Counted from the stretch's first letter, positions 41,504-50,700 are shown. The stretch is DNA of 64,000 nucleotides from Xanthomonas bromi (GCF_900092025.1 NZ_FLTX01000009.1:35847-99846); one strand, 5' to 3'. The notes: generated by a model not told the origin, from the sequence alone. Numbers and translations are program-made.

Positions 41504-42994
41504 ATGCTAAAGATCCAGGTCAGTCATTCGTATTTCCTGCGTTACGATCCCAAGCAATGGGAGCGCGGCAAGCCCTATCCGCCTCTGGCGACGCTGCAGA
41601 TCGCAGCGCTGCTGCGCGAGCGTGGGCATGCATTGAGTCTGTTCGACGCAATGCTGGCAGACGATGTCGAGGACTACACCCCTGCACTGCGCGCTGCGCA
41701 GCCGGATCTGGTGGTGTTTTACGAAGACAACTTCAACTTCCTTACCAAGATGTGTTTGAGCCGGATGCGCGAAGCTGCCTGCCGCATGATCGGGCAAGCG
41801 CGCGCCGCCGGCTGCCGCGTGCTGGTGGCAGGCTCGGATGCGTCCGACAACCCGGATGTGTTCCTGGCAGCAGGCGCGCACGCGGTCTTGATCGGCGAAG
41901 GCATCGCTCCGTTGATCACGCTGCTGGAGCGCGTCGAAGCGCAGCCGGACATTGCCACCGAACAATGGCTGGCAGGCGTTGCGCAGATCGCCACCAGCGA
42001 ACCTGCGGTTGTGCGCGTGCATCCCGGCGCACAACCACCGGACGCACGCCTGAGTGGCCTGCCGGCATGGGATCTGGTCGACATCCCGCGCTACCAGCGT
42101 TTCTGGCAGCAGCGGCACGGCTATTTCAGCTTGAACATGGCGGCCTCGCGCGGCTGCCCATTCCGTTGCAACTGGTGCGCCAAGCCGATCTGGGGCAATC
42201 ACTACAAACGCCGCGGCGCCGAAGAGGTAGCTGCAGAAATGATTCACCTCAAGCGTCGTTTTCGTCCCGATCATATCTGGATGGCCGACGACATCTTCGG
42301 CTTCCACATCGATTGGGTGGAGACGTTTGCGCAGCAGTTGAGCGATGCCGACGGCGCGATTCCCTTCACCATCCAGACCCGCGCCGACCTTGCCAGCGAA
42401 CGCATGGCCGCAGCGCTGGCGCGCGCCGGTTGCGCGGAAGCCTGGATCGGTGCCGAAAGCGGCAGCCAACGCATTCTCGACAAGATGACCAAGGGCACCC
42501 AGGTCGGCGAGGTGATCGCCGCGCGTGAGCGCCTGGGCGCGCAAGGTATCCGCGTGGGCTTCTTCATCCAGCTCGGATATCTGGGCGAGGAGCTCGACGA
42601 CATCCTGGCCACGCGCGCACTGGTGACGCAAGCCAATCCGGACATCATCGGGGTCAGTGTGTCGTATCCCCTGCCCGGCACAAAATTCTACGAAGAAGTG
42701 AAGAATCAGCTCGGCAGCAAGACCCATTGGCAGGACAGCGACGACCTGGCGATGATGTTCCGTGGCGCGTACGACTCCGAGTTCTATCGCAGCGTGCGCG
42801 ATCTGTTGCACACGCAGGTCGACCTGCAACAGGCGCGCGCCACGATGGCGGCCGATGCGTTTGCGCAGGCATCGGATCAGCTGGAAGCGCGCTGGTCCGC
42901 CTTGATCGCCAGCGCAGGTCGGCACCGCACCGAGCCGCTGACCCAAAGTACTGCGCGTCAGCCAAGGCAACTGGCCACTGTGCTGGTGGGCTAG
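41504..42994 (+). CDS. B12-binding-like radical SAM enzyme
   Basis: 496 residues. The N-terminal ~180 residues look like a cobalamin-binding-type Rossmann domain (YPPLATLQIAALLRERGHAL, GCRVLVAGSDASDNPDVFLAAGAHAVLIGEG), though the classic DxHxxG lower ligand is not seen. The radical SAM core follows with the cluster motif Cys218-x3-Cys222-x2-Cys225 (SRGCPFRCNWCAKPIWG), then IWMADDIFGFH, IQTRADL and AWIGAESGSQRILDKMTKGT. This is the BchE/hopanoid-type architecture used for methyl transfers or cyclisations. ATG at 41504; the next gene in the same direction is the nucleotidyltransferase. Substrate unknown. Confidence 0.87.
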   Translation: MLKIQVSHSYFLRYDPKQWERGKPYPPLATLQIAALLRERGHALSLFDAMLADDVEDYTPALRAAQPDLVVFYEDNFNFLTKMCLSRMREAACRMIGQARAAGCRVLVAGSDASDNPDVFLAAGAHAVLIGEGIAPLITLLERVEAQPDIATEQWLAGVAQIATSEPAVVRVHPGAQPPDARLSGLPAWDLVDIPRYQRFWQQRHGYFSLNMAASRGCPFRCNWCAKPIWGNHYKRRGAEEVAAEMIHLKRRFRPDHIWMADDIFGFHIDWVETFAQQLSDADGAIPFTIQTRADLASERMAAALARAGCAEAWIGAESGSQRILDKMTKGTQVGEVIAARERLGAQGIRVGFFIQLGYLGEELDDILATRALVTQANPDIIGVSVSYPLPGTKFYEEVKNQLGSKTHWQDSDDLAMMFRGAYDSEFYRSVRDLLHTQVDLQQARATMAADAFAQASDQLEARWSALIASAGRHRTEPLTQSTARQPRQLATVLVG

Positions 42995-43050
42995 CACTCG
43001 CTCGTTCCCATCTTCCTTCGTTCGACATTCCGCCTGACCGGACCACGCGC

Positions 43051-44265
43051 ATGCAGCCTTCCCTTCGCACCATCAAGCACCACCTGCACACGGCGACCGA
43101 ACGTCTGGCTCAGGAACTGGCCCAGCCGGGCGACGCATTGCCGCAGTGGGACCGGCTGCAATGGCAGCTGGCTGCAGCAGCAGCGGCAGCGCATGGCGTG
43201 TCGCCGCTGCTGCAGCGTCGCTCGTTATGGCAAAACGCCGAATGGAACAGCTTCCTCAGAGAGCAGCGCGACCATGTCGAAGACCGCCATCGGCGCATCG
43301 CGCTGCTGCTGACCCGCATCGATGCAGCCGCACGCAGCGCCGGCATTGCGCTGGTTGGTCTGAAAGGCACCGCCCTGCATCGACTGGGCGTGTATCTGCC
43401 CGGCGACCGCCCAATGGCCGATATCGATCTGCTGGTAGAACCGGACGACGCGCCCGCGGCCGCAGCGCTGTTGTGCGAGCTCGGCTATGTCGCCTCTTTC
43501 GCGCAATGGAAACATCAGGTCTTCAAGCCGCAGCAGGGCGAGGCCGTTGCTGGATTGGGCGAACACCGCGATGCGCCGATCACGATCGAATTGCATACGC
43601 GCATCCAGGAACGTCTGCCGGTGAGCAGCGTGGATATCACTGACCGGATTCGGCCAGAGCACCCGCAACCGGGCTTGAACGCCTACCCGTCCATCGGTGC
43701 ATTGATGTGCCATTTGCTGCTGCATGCGGCAGGCGGCATCTGCCACCGCACCATTCGCTTGATGCATCTGCATGATCTTGCATTGCTGACCACGCGCATG
43801 GGCCCGCGCGATTGGGAAGAATTGTGGGAAGACGCCTCCATGCCGCCGTGGTGGGCGCTGCCGCCATTATTGTTGCTGCAACGCTATTACCGCGCAGTGG
43901 TACCGACTGCGGTGATGGCACGCCTGCAGGCAGCCTGCCCTGCACTGTTGCGCCTGCGAGCGGCACGGCAAACGCTTACTGCCGCATCGTGTTCCAATCT
44001 GTGGCTGTCGGCCTTGCCTGGGATCGAATGGTCGCGCTCGTTGGGCGAAGCACGGCAGTATCTGCGCAACCGCGTGGTGCCTTCGGCAGAAAGTCGCAAG
44101 GAGCGTACGGACATGCTGCAGACGCAGTTATGGCTGCAGGATCAGCCTTGGGTGCGGCAAACGCAGGCGCGCCGCCTGATGACGCGCTTGACCAGGCCAG
44201 TGCCGCGTACGGACATGCTGTATGTGGTGCGTGCGGCGCTGGCTAGCTATCTGCAGCCGGCATGA
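43051..44265 (+). CDS. PF14907-type uncharacterised nucleotidyltransferase
   Basis: 404 residues. The nucleotidyltransferase core is seen as IALVGLKGTALHRLGVYLPGDRPMADIDLLV, with the G-x-K-G loop and the metal-binding DID of the NTP_transf_5 family. A later VSSVDITDRI and the HLLLHAAGGICHRTIRLMHLHDLALL segment are also typical. This family is found in exopolysaccharide loci and in paeninodin-like lasso-peptide clusters next to HprK-like kinases; its reaction is not established. It starts 56 bp after the radical SAM gene and is probably co-transcribed. Convergent with the GT4 gene. Confidence 0.82.
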   Translation: MQPSLRTIKHHLHTATERLAQELAQPGDALPQWDRLQWQLAAAAAAAHGVSPLLQRRSLWQNAEWNSFLREQRDHVEDRHRRIALLLTRIDAAARSAGIALVGLKGTALHRLGVYLPGDRPMADIDLLVEPDDAPAAAALLCELGYVASFAQWKHQVFKPQQGEAVAGLGEHRDAPITIELHTRIQERLPVSSVDITDRIRPEHPQPGLNAYPSIGALMCHLLLHAAGGICHRTIRLMHLHDLALLTTRMGPRDWEELWEDASMPPWWALPPLLLLQRYYRAVVPTAVMARLQAACPALLRLRAARQTLTAASCSNLWLSALPGIEWSRSLGEARQYLRNRVVPSAESRKERTDMLQTQLWLQDQPWVRQTQARRLMTRLTRPVPRTDMLYVVRAALASYLQPA

Positions 44266-44321
44266 GCGTGCAGTTTCGGGCTCCGCAGGCAACACGCCGC
44301 GCCTTCGAAGAGTAAGTGCAA

Positions 44322-44337
44322 GCGCTCCGAAGAGCGC
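44322..44337. terminator. Short bidirectional hairpin between convergent genes
   Basis: GCGCTC and GAGCGC form a 6-bp stem with a CGAA tetraloop between the ends of the nucleotidyltransferase (plus) and GT4 (minus) genes. Position fits a shared terminator, but there is no U-run on either side. Confidence 0.4.
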
Positions 44338-44368
44338 CCCTCGCTCGTTGCCACACGCATCAGGGCAC

Positions 44369-45481
44369 TCAACGCAGCGGTCGCCGCTCACACAGCTGGC
44401 AATACAGCTGCTCGAACAGGCGCGCGGTCAATGCAGCGTCTTCGCGGACAGCGCGACATTGCGCCGCCCAGGCCAGACGCAAGCGTAGTTCGTCGTCGCC
44501 GAGGACCTGGCGGATGGCCTCGGCCATCCCGACCCAGTCGCCCGGTGGCACTGCAAGTGCGGAAATGGGTGCCCATTCGACAAGATGCCCCACCGCAGTT
44601 CCCACCGTCGGAACACCGGCAACGGCCGCTTCCAGCAGCACCAGCGGCCCGGCTTCGTGCAACGAGGACAGCACCAACAGATCGGCCGACAGCATGATCG
44701 GGCGCAGCTCGCGCTGGGTCTTGAAGCCGAGAAAACGCACCTGTTGCTGCAAACCAAGTTGCTGCACCAAGCGCTGCATGGCGCCGTCCAATGTATCGAC
44801 GCCGACCATGTCCAGGGTGAAGGCGACACCGGCGCGTTTGAGCGCGGCCATCGCCTGCAACAAGGTGGTCTGATCCTTGACCGGATTGAGGCTTGCTACA
44901 TGCAGCAGGCGCGCAATGGATTCGGTACGGACCCGCGGCGCGGCAGGCAGCCAGGCGCGCAGATCCACGCCCAGCGGCACGCGTTGCGCCGCGATGCCCA
45001 GTGCCTGCAACGACGCGATGATGGGCGCGCTGGCCGCGGTCACCCGATCGGCAAGCCGCAGGATCACCGCTTCGCGCAGACGTCCGCGCCACTTGAGACG
45101 ACCGCCGTAGCCGATACGGTACAGGGCGACCAGCTCGCCGCCGGCGATATGCACCACGCTGGGACGGCGTAACAGCTTGGCGGCGGTGACTGCGATCAAA
45201 CTGCAATAGCCGGAAAAAATCGCCTGGATCACATCGAACGGTGCGCGCCGGTGTTCGTCGACGATGGCGGCGATCGCGCGCAGGCGCGTGCGGCGAGCAC
45301 CGATGTTATGCACCGTGGCGCCGCGCAGGCTCCAGGTATCGGGCTGCGGCTCCTGGTGCAGCACGAACACGTGCACCTCATGGTTGCGTGCCAGCCAGTG
45401 GATCAAGGTCAGGAACACCGGGATCACGCGGACTTCTCCGCTGCGATCCACACCTCCCGGGACCACCAGTGCCAGTTTCAT
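44369..45481 (-). CDS. GT4-family glycosyltransferase (second of pair)
   Basis: 370 residues with the GT-B fold. N-terminal domain: LALVVPGGVDRSGEVRVIPVFL and VVHIAGGEL. C-terminal domain: LLHVASLNPVKDQTTLLQAMAAL and the nucleotide-sugar site SSLHEAGPLVLLEAAVAGVPTVGT with the E-x7-E pattern of GT4. Start ATG 45481 overlaps the stop of the upstream glycosyltransferase (ATGA). It probably adds one hexose to a lipid-linked glycan in the cytoplasm. Donor and acceptor cannot be told. Confidence 0.85.
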   Translation of the reverse strand: MKLALVVPGGVDRSGEVRVIPVFLTLIHWLARNHEVHVFVLHQEPQPDTWSLRGATVHNIGARRTRLRAIAAIVDEHRRAPFDVIQAIFSGYCSLIAVTAAKLLRRPSVVHIAGGELVALYRIGYGGRLKWRGRLREAVILRLADRVTAASAPIIASLQALGIAAQRVPLGVDLRAWLPAAPRVRTESIARLLHVASLNPVKDQTTLLQAMAALKRAGVAFTLDMVGVDTLDGAMQRLVQQLGLQQQVRFLGFKTQRELRPIMLSADLLVLSSLHEAGPLVLLEAAVAGVPTVGTAVGHLVEWAPISALAVPPGDWVGMAEAIRQVLGDDELRLRLAWAAQCRAVREDAALTARLFEQLYCQLCERRPLR

Positions 45482-46608
45482 GCAGTGCGCTCCGGCGCGG
45501 CAGCGCGTAATTGCGTGTAGGCCTGCGCCCAGCGCTGGCCCACTGCGGCAAACGAGAGGCGTGCGTCGAAATGTGCGCGCACCTGCGCACGCGAGGGCCG
45601 CTGCCGGCAGACGCGCAGCAACAGGTCCGACAATGCCGATGCATCGCCTACCGGCCACAACGCGCCCACTGCGCCATCGTCGCTGAGCGCACGGAACGAA
45701 GGCAGTGCGGTGAGCAGCGGCAGGCAGCCGCAGGCGTAGGCTTCCAGTGCGGCATACCCGCAGCTTTCCGTGTGGCTGGCAGAAACGAACAGGTCGGCCG
45801 CACGCAGCAGCGCCTGCACGCGCGCATGCTCGACCTTGCCCAGCAAGTGGACGCACCCCGCCAGCTGCGGGTCGTCGCGCAGGCGCTGCTGCACCTGCTC
45901 CATCAGCGGCGCCTGGTCGAACACGCACCACAACCGCAACCCCGGCAGGCTGCGCGCGGCGATGGCCACTGCATCGAGCACGCATAACGGGTCCTTGGCT
46001 GGACTTAAATGCCCGATCCACAGCACACACGGATCGCCGTGCAAGTGTGTCTGCTCGCGTGCCTGCAGCTGATCGCCCGGGGTAAAGCGGCTGCTCGATT
46101 CCGGAATCGCAAACAGCTGCGTGCAGCGGCGGAACAGGCGCGCCCGCATGAATGGCTGCGCCAGCTCCAGCGAGGTGAACGCAATGCCGGCCGCCGCCGC
46201 GTAGCGTGCGCGCCATAGGCTTCTGCTCCACCAGCGCGGCGGCCGGTTGGCGTGATCCTGCAGCAGGACTGGCACCTGCGGCAGCAGGCGCGCCAGACGC
46301 CGCGCATCGCCGGCAAATTCCAGACCATGCACATGCAGCACATCGGCATCGGTCTCGCGCACCAATGCGGCCAGCGTACGGGCGCGGCGTGCGCTGCCAC
46401 GCTGCAGCAGATCGGCAAAGCGATAATCCACGCCCTGGCGGCGAAGACGCGTGTTTAAGGTGGATGCCTGGATTACCGATACCTGCACGCCAGCGCTGGC
46501 GACGGCCTCGGCGATGTCGGCCAACGATGGCCATTGCGCGAACACCTGCTCTGCGCTCAGACCATCGGGCGAGGGAACCAGATTCAGCTGTGCGACGCGC
46601 AGGCTCAT
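45478..46608 (-). CDS. GT4-family glycosyltransferase (first of pair)
   Basis: 376 residues, GT-B fold. N-terminus MSLRVAQLNLVPSPDGLSAEQVFAQ-type segment with VLHVHGLEFAGDARRLARLL; C-terminal half CVLWIGHLSPAKDPLCVLDAVAIAAR, LHLLGKVEHARVQALLRAADLFVSAS and HTESCGYAALEAYACGCLPLLT, the GT4 donor site. Coupled to the next glycosyltransferase by an ATGA overlap. A 124-bp gap separates it from the methyltransferase upstream, so it may be in the same long minus-strand transcript. Confidence 0.85.
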   Translation of the reverse strand: MSLRVAQLNLVPSPDGLSAEQVFAQWPSLADIAEAVASAGVQVSVIQASTLNTRLRRQGVDYRFADLLQRGSARRARTLAALVRETDADVLHVHGLEFAGDARRLARLLPQVPVLLQDHANRPPRWWSRSLWRARYAAAAGIAFTSLELAQPFMRARLFRRCTQLFAIPESSSRFTPGDQLQAREQTHLHGDPCVLWIGHLSPAKDPLCVLDAVAIAARSLPGLRLWCVFDQAPLMEQVQQRLRDDPQLAGCVHLLGKVEHARVQALLRAADLFVSASHTESCGYAALEAYACGCLPLLTALPSFRALSDDGAVGALWPVGDASALSDLLLRVCRQRPSRAQVRAHFDARLSFAAVGQRWAQAYTQLRAAAPERTA

Positions 46609-46732
46609 GGGGCCGACTGCGCTTGTACGTGGATCAATGCAACGACGCTGCCATGCGCCGCTGCAGTCGTAACGGATCGCTGACGGGCGGCACTGACTTC
46701 ACCCGCAGCCATTGTCCTGTGCGATGTCTTGT

Positions 46733-47431
46733 TCACGCGACGCGTCGCAGCCGCAGTACCAGCGCAACCGGCACGTGCAACGCCGTCTGATCGAAACGTG
46801 CGCTGGCCGGAATATCCGCCGGGTCCAGCATCGGCTCGGCGACCGCTTCCACCGCAAAGCCGAGTGCAGTGCATGCCGAATGCCAGTGACTGTAAAGGTG
46901 CTGGGTATGCCGCACCGCGTAATGCCGCCCATCGGCCTTAAAGTCGCGTCGCCAGCCCAGTGCGTGGCCGATCGGATGCACGTCGCTGCACAGCACAAGA
47001 CCGCCGACGCGGGTGACGCGATGCAGTTCTTCCAGCGCAGGCCACAGCCGTTGCAGATGTCCCACGACCAGGCCACACACACTGAGGTCGGCGACCGCAT
47101 CGGCCAGTGGTAGCTGATCCAGACTGCCCTGTTGCAAGACGAAGCGTGCGGCCTGCCAGTCCTGCGCGAGCTCGGCGCCGGCACGCAGCAACATCTCCGG
47201 CGATAGATCGACGCCGGTGACGTGCCGCGCGCCGCGGCGCAATGCGTGCAGCATGTAACGGCCGCTGCCGCAGCCGGCGTCCAGCACATGCTGGTCCTGC
47301 AGGCTGGCCGGCATCAATGCAAGCATGGCGCGTTCTTCGGCCAACATCACCGGGTTGTGCGCATGCGGCGGATAGGCCTGCGCCCACAGCGCATAGGCCG
47401 CGGCGGGTTCGAGCGCCGGCACTGCGCTCAC
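46733..47431 (-). CDS. Class I SAM-dependent methyltransferase (downstream of amidohydrolase)
   Basis: 232 residues. SAM motif I is VLDAGCGSGRYMLHALRRGA, followed by VTGVDLSPEMLLRA and LPLADAVADLSVCGLVVGHL, a Methyltransf_11/25-type arrangement. No acceptor-binding domain is recognised. The start is taken as GTG 47431 because it overlaps the amidohydrolase stop as GTGA; the first real ATG in frame is far inside the domain. The tight coupling suggests that it acts on the product of that hydrolase or on the same molecule. Confidence 0.82.
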   Translation of the reverse strand: MSAVPALEPAAAYALWAQAYPPHAHNPVMLAEERAMLALMPASLQDQHVLDAGCGSGRYMLHALRRGARHVTGVDLSPEMLLRAGAELAQDWQAARFVLQQGSLDQLPLADAVADLSVCGLVVGHLQRLWPALEELHRVTRVGGLVLCSDVHPIGHALGWRRDFKADGRHYAVRHTQHLYSHWHSACTALGFAVEAVAEPMLDPADIPASARFDQTALHVPVALVLRLRRVA

Positions 47432-48663
47432 GAGATAGCTCCGGTGGCTGCCAGCGCATGCGCAACCTGCACGGCGGCCTGCGCAGGTCGTTCCAGCGCC
47501 ACGCGCTGCAGGCCGGGTTCGAGCGCCAGTACCGCCGGGTCGGCCAGCCTGGCATCGAGTAGCTTGGGCCGCCCATCCAGCAGCACCGGCACTGTCTGGA
47601 TGCCGGCCGCGTCGAACCACGGCGCGAAATCCGGATCGGCGATGCGCGGTTTGCCGTCACGGATCACCGCACGCAGATCACTGCGGTCGCAACCGATGAC
47701 GCTGCTGGCGGGCTCGCCGCCGCGGTCGCGCACGATCAGCAGATCTGCAGTGGCGCCCGGTGCAATACGCCCACGGGTGGCCATGCGCAGGATGCGTGCG
47801 GCGTCGCTGGTAACCATGCCAAACAGCAGGTCCGGCGCTAACCCACTCTGGCTGGCGATGCGCAGTTCTTCCAGCAGGTCGCGTGCGCCGCTGAGGCGCG
47901 AATCGCTGGCCAGCGCCAACTTGCCGGCCATGCACAAGCGCCATGGATCGAGCGTGCGACCGAGCAGCGCCTGATTGCTGGACGGACACCAGACCACGGC
48001 TGCGCCGCGCGCGATCACCCGCTCGATATCCTGCTCCCCCATGCCCACACCATGGATCAACACCGTGTTGGCGGCCAGGCAGCCGAGCCGGTCGAGTTCA
48101 TCGAGCTCGGCACGCGCTACGGCATCGGTGCCTTCGGCCAGATGAATCATCCAGGGATGCGCGGTCGGGGTTGCGGCGAAACTGCCTTGTACCGGTGGGC
48201 CGTAGCCGGTCCAGCCCAGCGCGTAGCTCCAGCCGAATTCACGCAGCAGGCTCACCGGGAAATGCGCTTCATCCAGGGTTGCGTGCCATGGGTCGTGCTG
48301 GGCCACGCAGGTGACGCCGGCCAACAGATTCTTCAAGCCGCCATGGCGCAGCCGCACGGCTTTAGGAACGCGCAGTGCGGCGGCGACGTCGGGGTGCTGA
48401 AAATGCACCTGAAACGCCTCGATCCACGCATAGCTATTGGCGAACGGCGCGGCCTGCGGCAGCGGCGGCACGCAGTTGACCTGCAGGTGCTCGTGCGCAT
48501 TGATCAGGCCCGGTGTCAGCACATGCCCTTGCAGGTCCAGGCGCAAGGTACCGGTGCCGAGCGTGCCGCCAAAGCGCCCCGCGTGGATGGTCACGGCGGT
48601 ACGCGACGGACCCGCCAAGGTCATCGCGCGTGCTCCTTGCAGACAGACATCGGCCATGGCCAT
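47428..48663 (-). CDS. Amidohydrolase-superfamily deaminase/hydrolase-like protein
   Basis: 411 residues of the metal-dependent amidohydrolase superfamily (TrzA/MtaD/SsnA type). Metal ligand segments are visible: HVLTPGLINAHEHLQVN (HxH), VAQHDPWH, LIHGVGM and LASDSRLSGARDLLEE (Asp). The C-terminal ~60 residues close the beta-sandwich, IAPGATADLLIVRD. Relatives deaminate cytosine, guanine, adenosine or triazines; the substrate here is unknown. ATG 48663 is chosen because GGAG lies 6 nt upstream; GTG 48675 is possible. Flanked by two methyltransferase genes. Confidence 0.83.
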   Translation of the reverse strand: MAMADVCLQGARAMTLAGPSRTAVTIHAGRFGGTLGTGTLRLDLQGHVLTPGLINAHEHLQVNCVPPLPQAAPFANSYAWIEAFQVHFQHPDVAAALRVPKAVRLRHGGLKNLLAGVTCVAQHDPWHATLDEAHFPVSLLREFGWSYALGWTGYGPPVQGSFAATPTAHPWMIHLAEGTDAVARAELDELDRLGCLAANTVLIHGVGMGEQDIERVIARGAAVVWCPSSNQALLGRTLDPWRLCMAGKLALASDSRLSGARDLLEELRIASQSGLAPDLLFGMVTSDAARILRMATRGRIAPGATADLLIVRDRGGEPASSVIGCDRSDLRAVIRDGKPRIADPDFAPWFDAAGIQTVPVLLDGRPKLLDARLADPAVLALEPGLQRVALERPAQAAVQVAHALAATGAIS

Positions 48664-48675
48664 CGGCATCTCCAC

Positions 48676-49518
48676 TCAACGCTTGCGCATCACGATCAGA
48701 AAGTGATCGCCCATATCACGCAGCAGCGGCAGCCCGCCCCAGCGGTCGTCGCAGCGTCCCAGACGCTCGGACAGGCGCGGATGGCGTTCGCAGAAATCCA
48801 CCAGATACGGGGGCGGCAGGAACAGGCTCAAGGCCCGATAACTGTCCAGCACGAAATGCTGTTCGAATGCGCGGTAGAACTCGCGCGGCAGGTGGTACCA
48901 GGTCCAGATGGTGTGGCCGTTCATGCCAACCGCAATTGCCCCCTTGGCGGCGCGCACCGCGGCACGCGTGAAGCGCCTGCGCAAGGCATAATGGCCGATT
49001 TCCCACGGACAGATTCGCCCGATCACCGAAAACACCAGGCAACCATCGGCGCGCAACAAACGCGCGCATTCGGCCGCGACGGCCGGCAGATCCGGCGCGC
49101 AATTGAGCGGGCCGAAATTGGAATACATGCCATCGAAGCTGCCTTCCAGCTGATCGAGTTGCTGGATGCCGACATGTGCGGCAGTGAGCCGTTCTTCCAG
49201 CCCGTGCGTTGCGGCGCGATGGCGGGTGCGCTCGACCATTGCCGGCGACCAGTCGGTAGCAAGTACCGAATATCCGCGGCGTGCGAATTCGCCAGCATCC
49301 AGGCCGGTGCCGCAGCCCAGATCGATCAACCGCGAGCCGACCGGCAGCTCGGACGCGACCGTGTCCCACAGCGTGGTACGCATGCGCTGGATCAGCGCAT
49401 TGTTGCCACGCGGGCCATCGTAGTCGGGAGCAACGCTGTCGAACGCACGTTGCGTCTCAAGCAGTTGCTCCGGCGCCACCGTGCCGCCCCGCGCCGCATG
49501 CTCATTAATTGACGACAT
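48676..49518 (-). CDS. Class I SAM-dependent methyltransferase (upstream of amidohydrolase)
   Basis: 280 residues. SAM motifs are SRLIDLGCGTGLDAGEFARRG, VLATDWSPAMVERTRHRA and a motif II area FDGMYSNFGPLNCAPDL. The C-terminal part has FLPPPYLVDFCERHP and MGDHFLIVMRKR. The first 20 residues read QRAFDSVAPDYDGP, a UbiE-like pattern. Twelve bases separate its stop from the amidohydrolase ATG. Together the three genes look like a small modification cassette inside the glycan locus; acceptor unknown. Confidence 0.83.
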   Translation of the reverse strand: MSSINEHAARGGTVAPEQLLETQRAFDSVAPDYDGPRGNNALIQRMRTTLWDTVASELPVGSRLIDLGCGTGLDAGEFARRGYSVLATDWSPAMVERTRHRAATHGLEERLTAAHVGIQQLDQLEGSFDGMYSNFGPLNCAPDLPAVAAECARLLRADGCLVFSVIGRICPWEIGHYALRRRFTRAAVRAAKGAIAVGMNGHTIWTWYHLPREFYRAFEQHFVLDSYRALSLFLPPPYLVDFCERHPRLSERLGRCDDRWGGLPLLRDMGDHFLIVMRKR

Positions 49519-49804
49519 GCGCAGCCCCCCACACCAGTCCTGCTGTTCTCACCACACTCTCCCGGCGCAACGCCGCCGACGCGGCATCGCTTGATAGACC
49601 CGTGAGTGCCAGGTGCTGCCGGTTTGGTTGCAGCGTGGTGGGCGATGGTCACGCGGGCTCAGGCGATCGCACGCCACACGCATGCGTTGGCTCGACCTGC
49701 AGCCATGCCAAGTGCGGCTTGCCTTTCGCACGCGCTACAGCGTGGCGCCTGCGGGATGCGCGCGGTCAAACCCAGCGCAATGCGCCGATACGCCACCGCA
49801 GTCG
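49519..49804. other. Gap between Wzz and methyltransferase genes
   Basis: 286 bp between the end of the nine-gene polysaccharide operon and the methyltransferase cassette, both on the minus strand. No gene was recognised. It may hold a promoter for the cassette or simply be read through. Confidence 0.45.
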
Positions 49805-50656
49805 TCACGCACCAGCAGGTGCGGCAGCCCGCACACGGCGACGTACCGCATTGCGCAGCACCGCGACCAGCACGCCCAGCCCCGCCCCGGCAAGCAGGCC
49901 CGCTGCCCAGGCGGTGATCGCATTGGGATAGGCCCGGCGGTCGGGCACGTACAGCGGCCACGCCAGCGAGGTCTGGTAGGTGTAGCGTGTGGTCAGGCGG
50001 GCGATCAGATCCTCGCGCTCACTCTTCAACCCGCGGATGGTGGTGTTGCTGTCGGCGAGCAATACGCCGGCCAGGACCTGCGCCGGCGTGGCAGCGGAAC
50101 CGCCCTGCCCGGCCTGCAACTGCCGCTGCAGCTGCTCGCGATTCGTGGTGGCCGCACGCAGATCCTCGCTCAAGCCCTGCAGCCGGGTGCGCGCCAGATC
50201 GAGCGCAGCCGCATTGGTGTCGCCATGCAACCTCTGCAGCTCGGTCACGGTGGCCATGGCCAGCGTCCGCGCCTGCTGCGCCGATGCGGCGCGGATGGTC
50301 ACACCGATGAGATTGGCGTAAGGATCGGGGTCCGGCTTCAGGCTGCTGCGATAGAGCTGTGCAGCGCGGCTCTTGAGCGGCACCTGCGCCTGGCGCAACA
50401 CCGCGTCCTGGAAGAGCCGCGTTTTCATGCGATCGATCACGCGCTGGAACGGTTCGACCTTGGGGTCGCGCCCGGCCGGTGTCGGGCCGATCTCGCCGAC
50501 CTGGATCCACGCGGTGGCCTCCCATTGCGGGGTTGCCACGCGCAGGAACGCAAACGTCAGCACAAGCACCACCACCAACGCAGCCAGCGCCCAGCGCCAT
50601 TCACGGCGCAGGATGCGCCACAGGTCGATCAGATAGATTTCGTCGTGTTGATTCAT
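49805..50656 (-). CDS. wzz: Wzz-family polysaccharide chain-length regulator
   Basis: 283 residues of the PCP (Wzz/GumC-like) family that controls glycan chain length in the inner membrane. A transmembrane helix near residues 23-40 (WALAALVVVLVLTFAFLRV) and another near 245-268 (ITAWAAGLLAGAGLGVLVAVL) flank a periplasmic, helix-rich domain with a coiled coil (about 150-215). No tyrosine-kinase domain is fused, so it is the PCP-1/PCP-2-like type without BY-kinase. Lies 44 bp after the polymerase gene. Confidence 0.82.
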   Translation of the reverse strand: MNQHDEIYLIDLWRILRREWRWALAALVVVLVLTFAFLRVATPQWEATAWIQVGEIGPTPAGRDPKVEPFQRVIDRMKTRLFQDAVLRQAQVPLKSRAAQLYRSSLKPDPDPYANLIGVTIRAASAQQARTLAMATVTELQRLHGDTNAAALDLARTRLQGLSEDLRAATTNREQLQRQLQAGQGGSAATPAQVLAGVLLADSNTTIRGLKSEREDLIARLTTRYTYQTSLAWPLYVPDRRAYPNAITAWAAGLLAGAGLGVLVAVLRNAVRRRVRAAAPAGA

Positions 50657-50700
50657 GGGCTACGGCTCTGCAACGGGGCGATGAATGGAGTGCTGCACAC

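Noticed and set aside
40292..42994. A single 900-codon plus-strand frame that would fuse the radical SAM protein to a long N-terminal part
   Set aside because: The first ~400 codons are antisense to the HprK-like gene; the enzyme proper starts at ATG 41504 (MLKIQVSHSY) with a ribosome site upstream.
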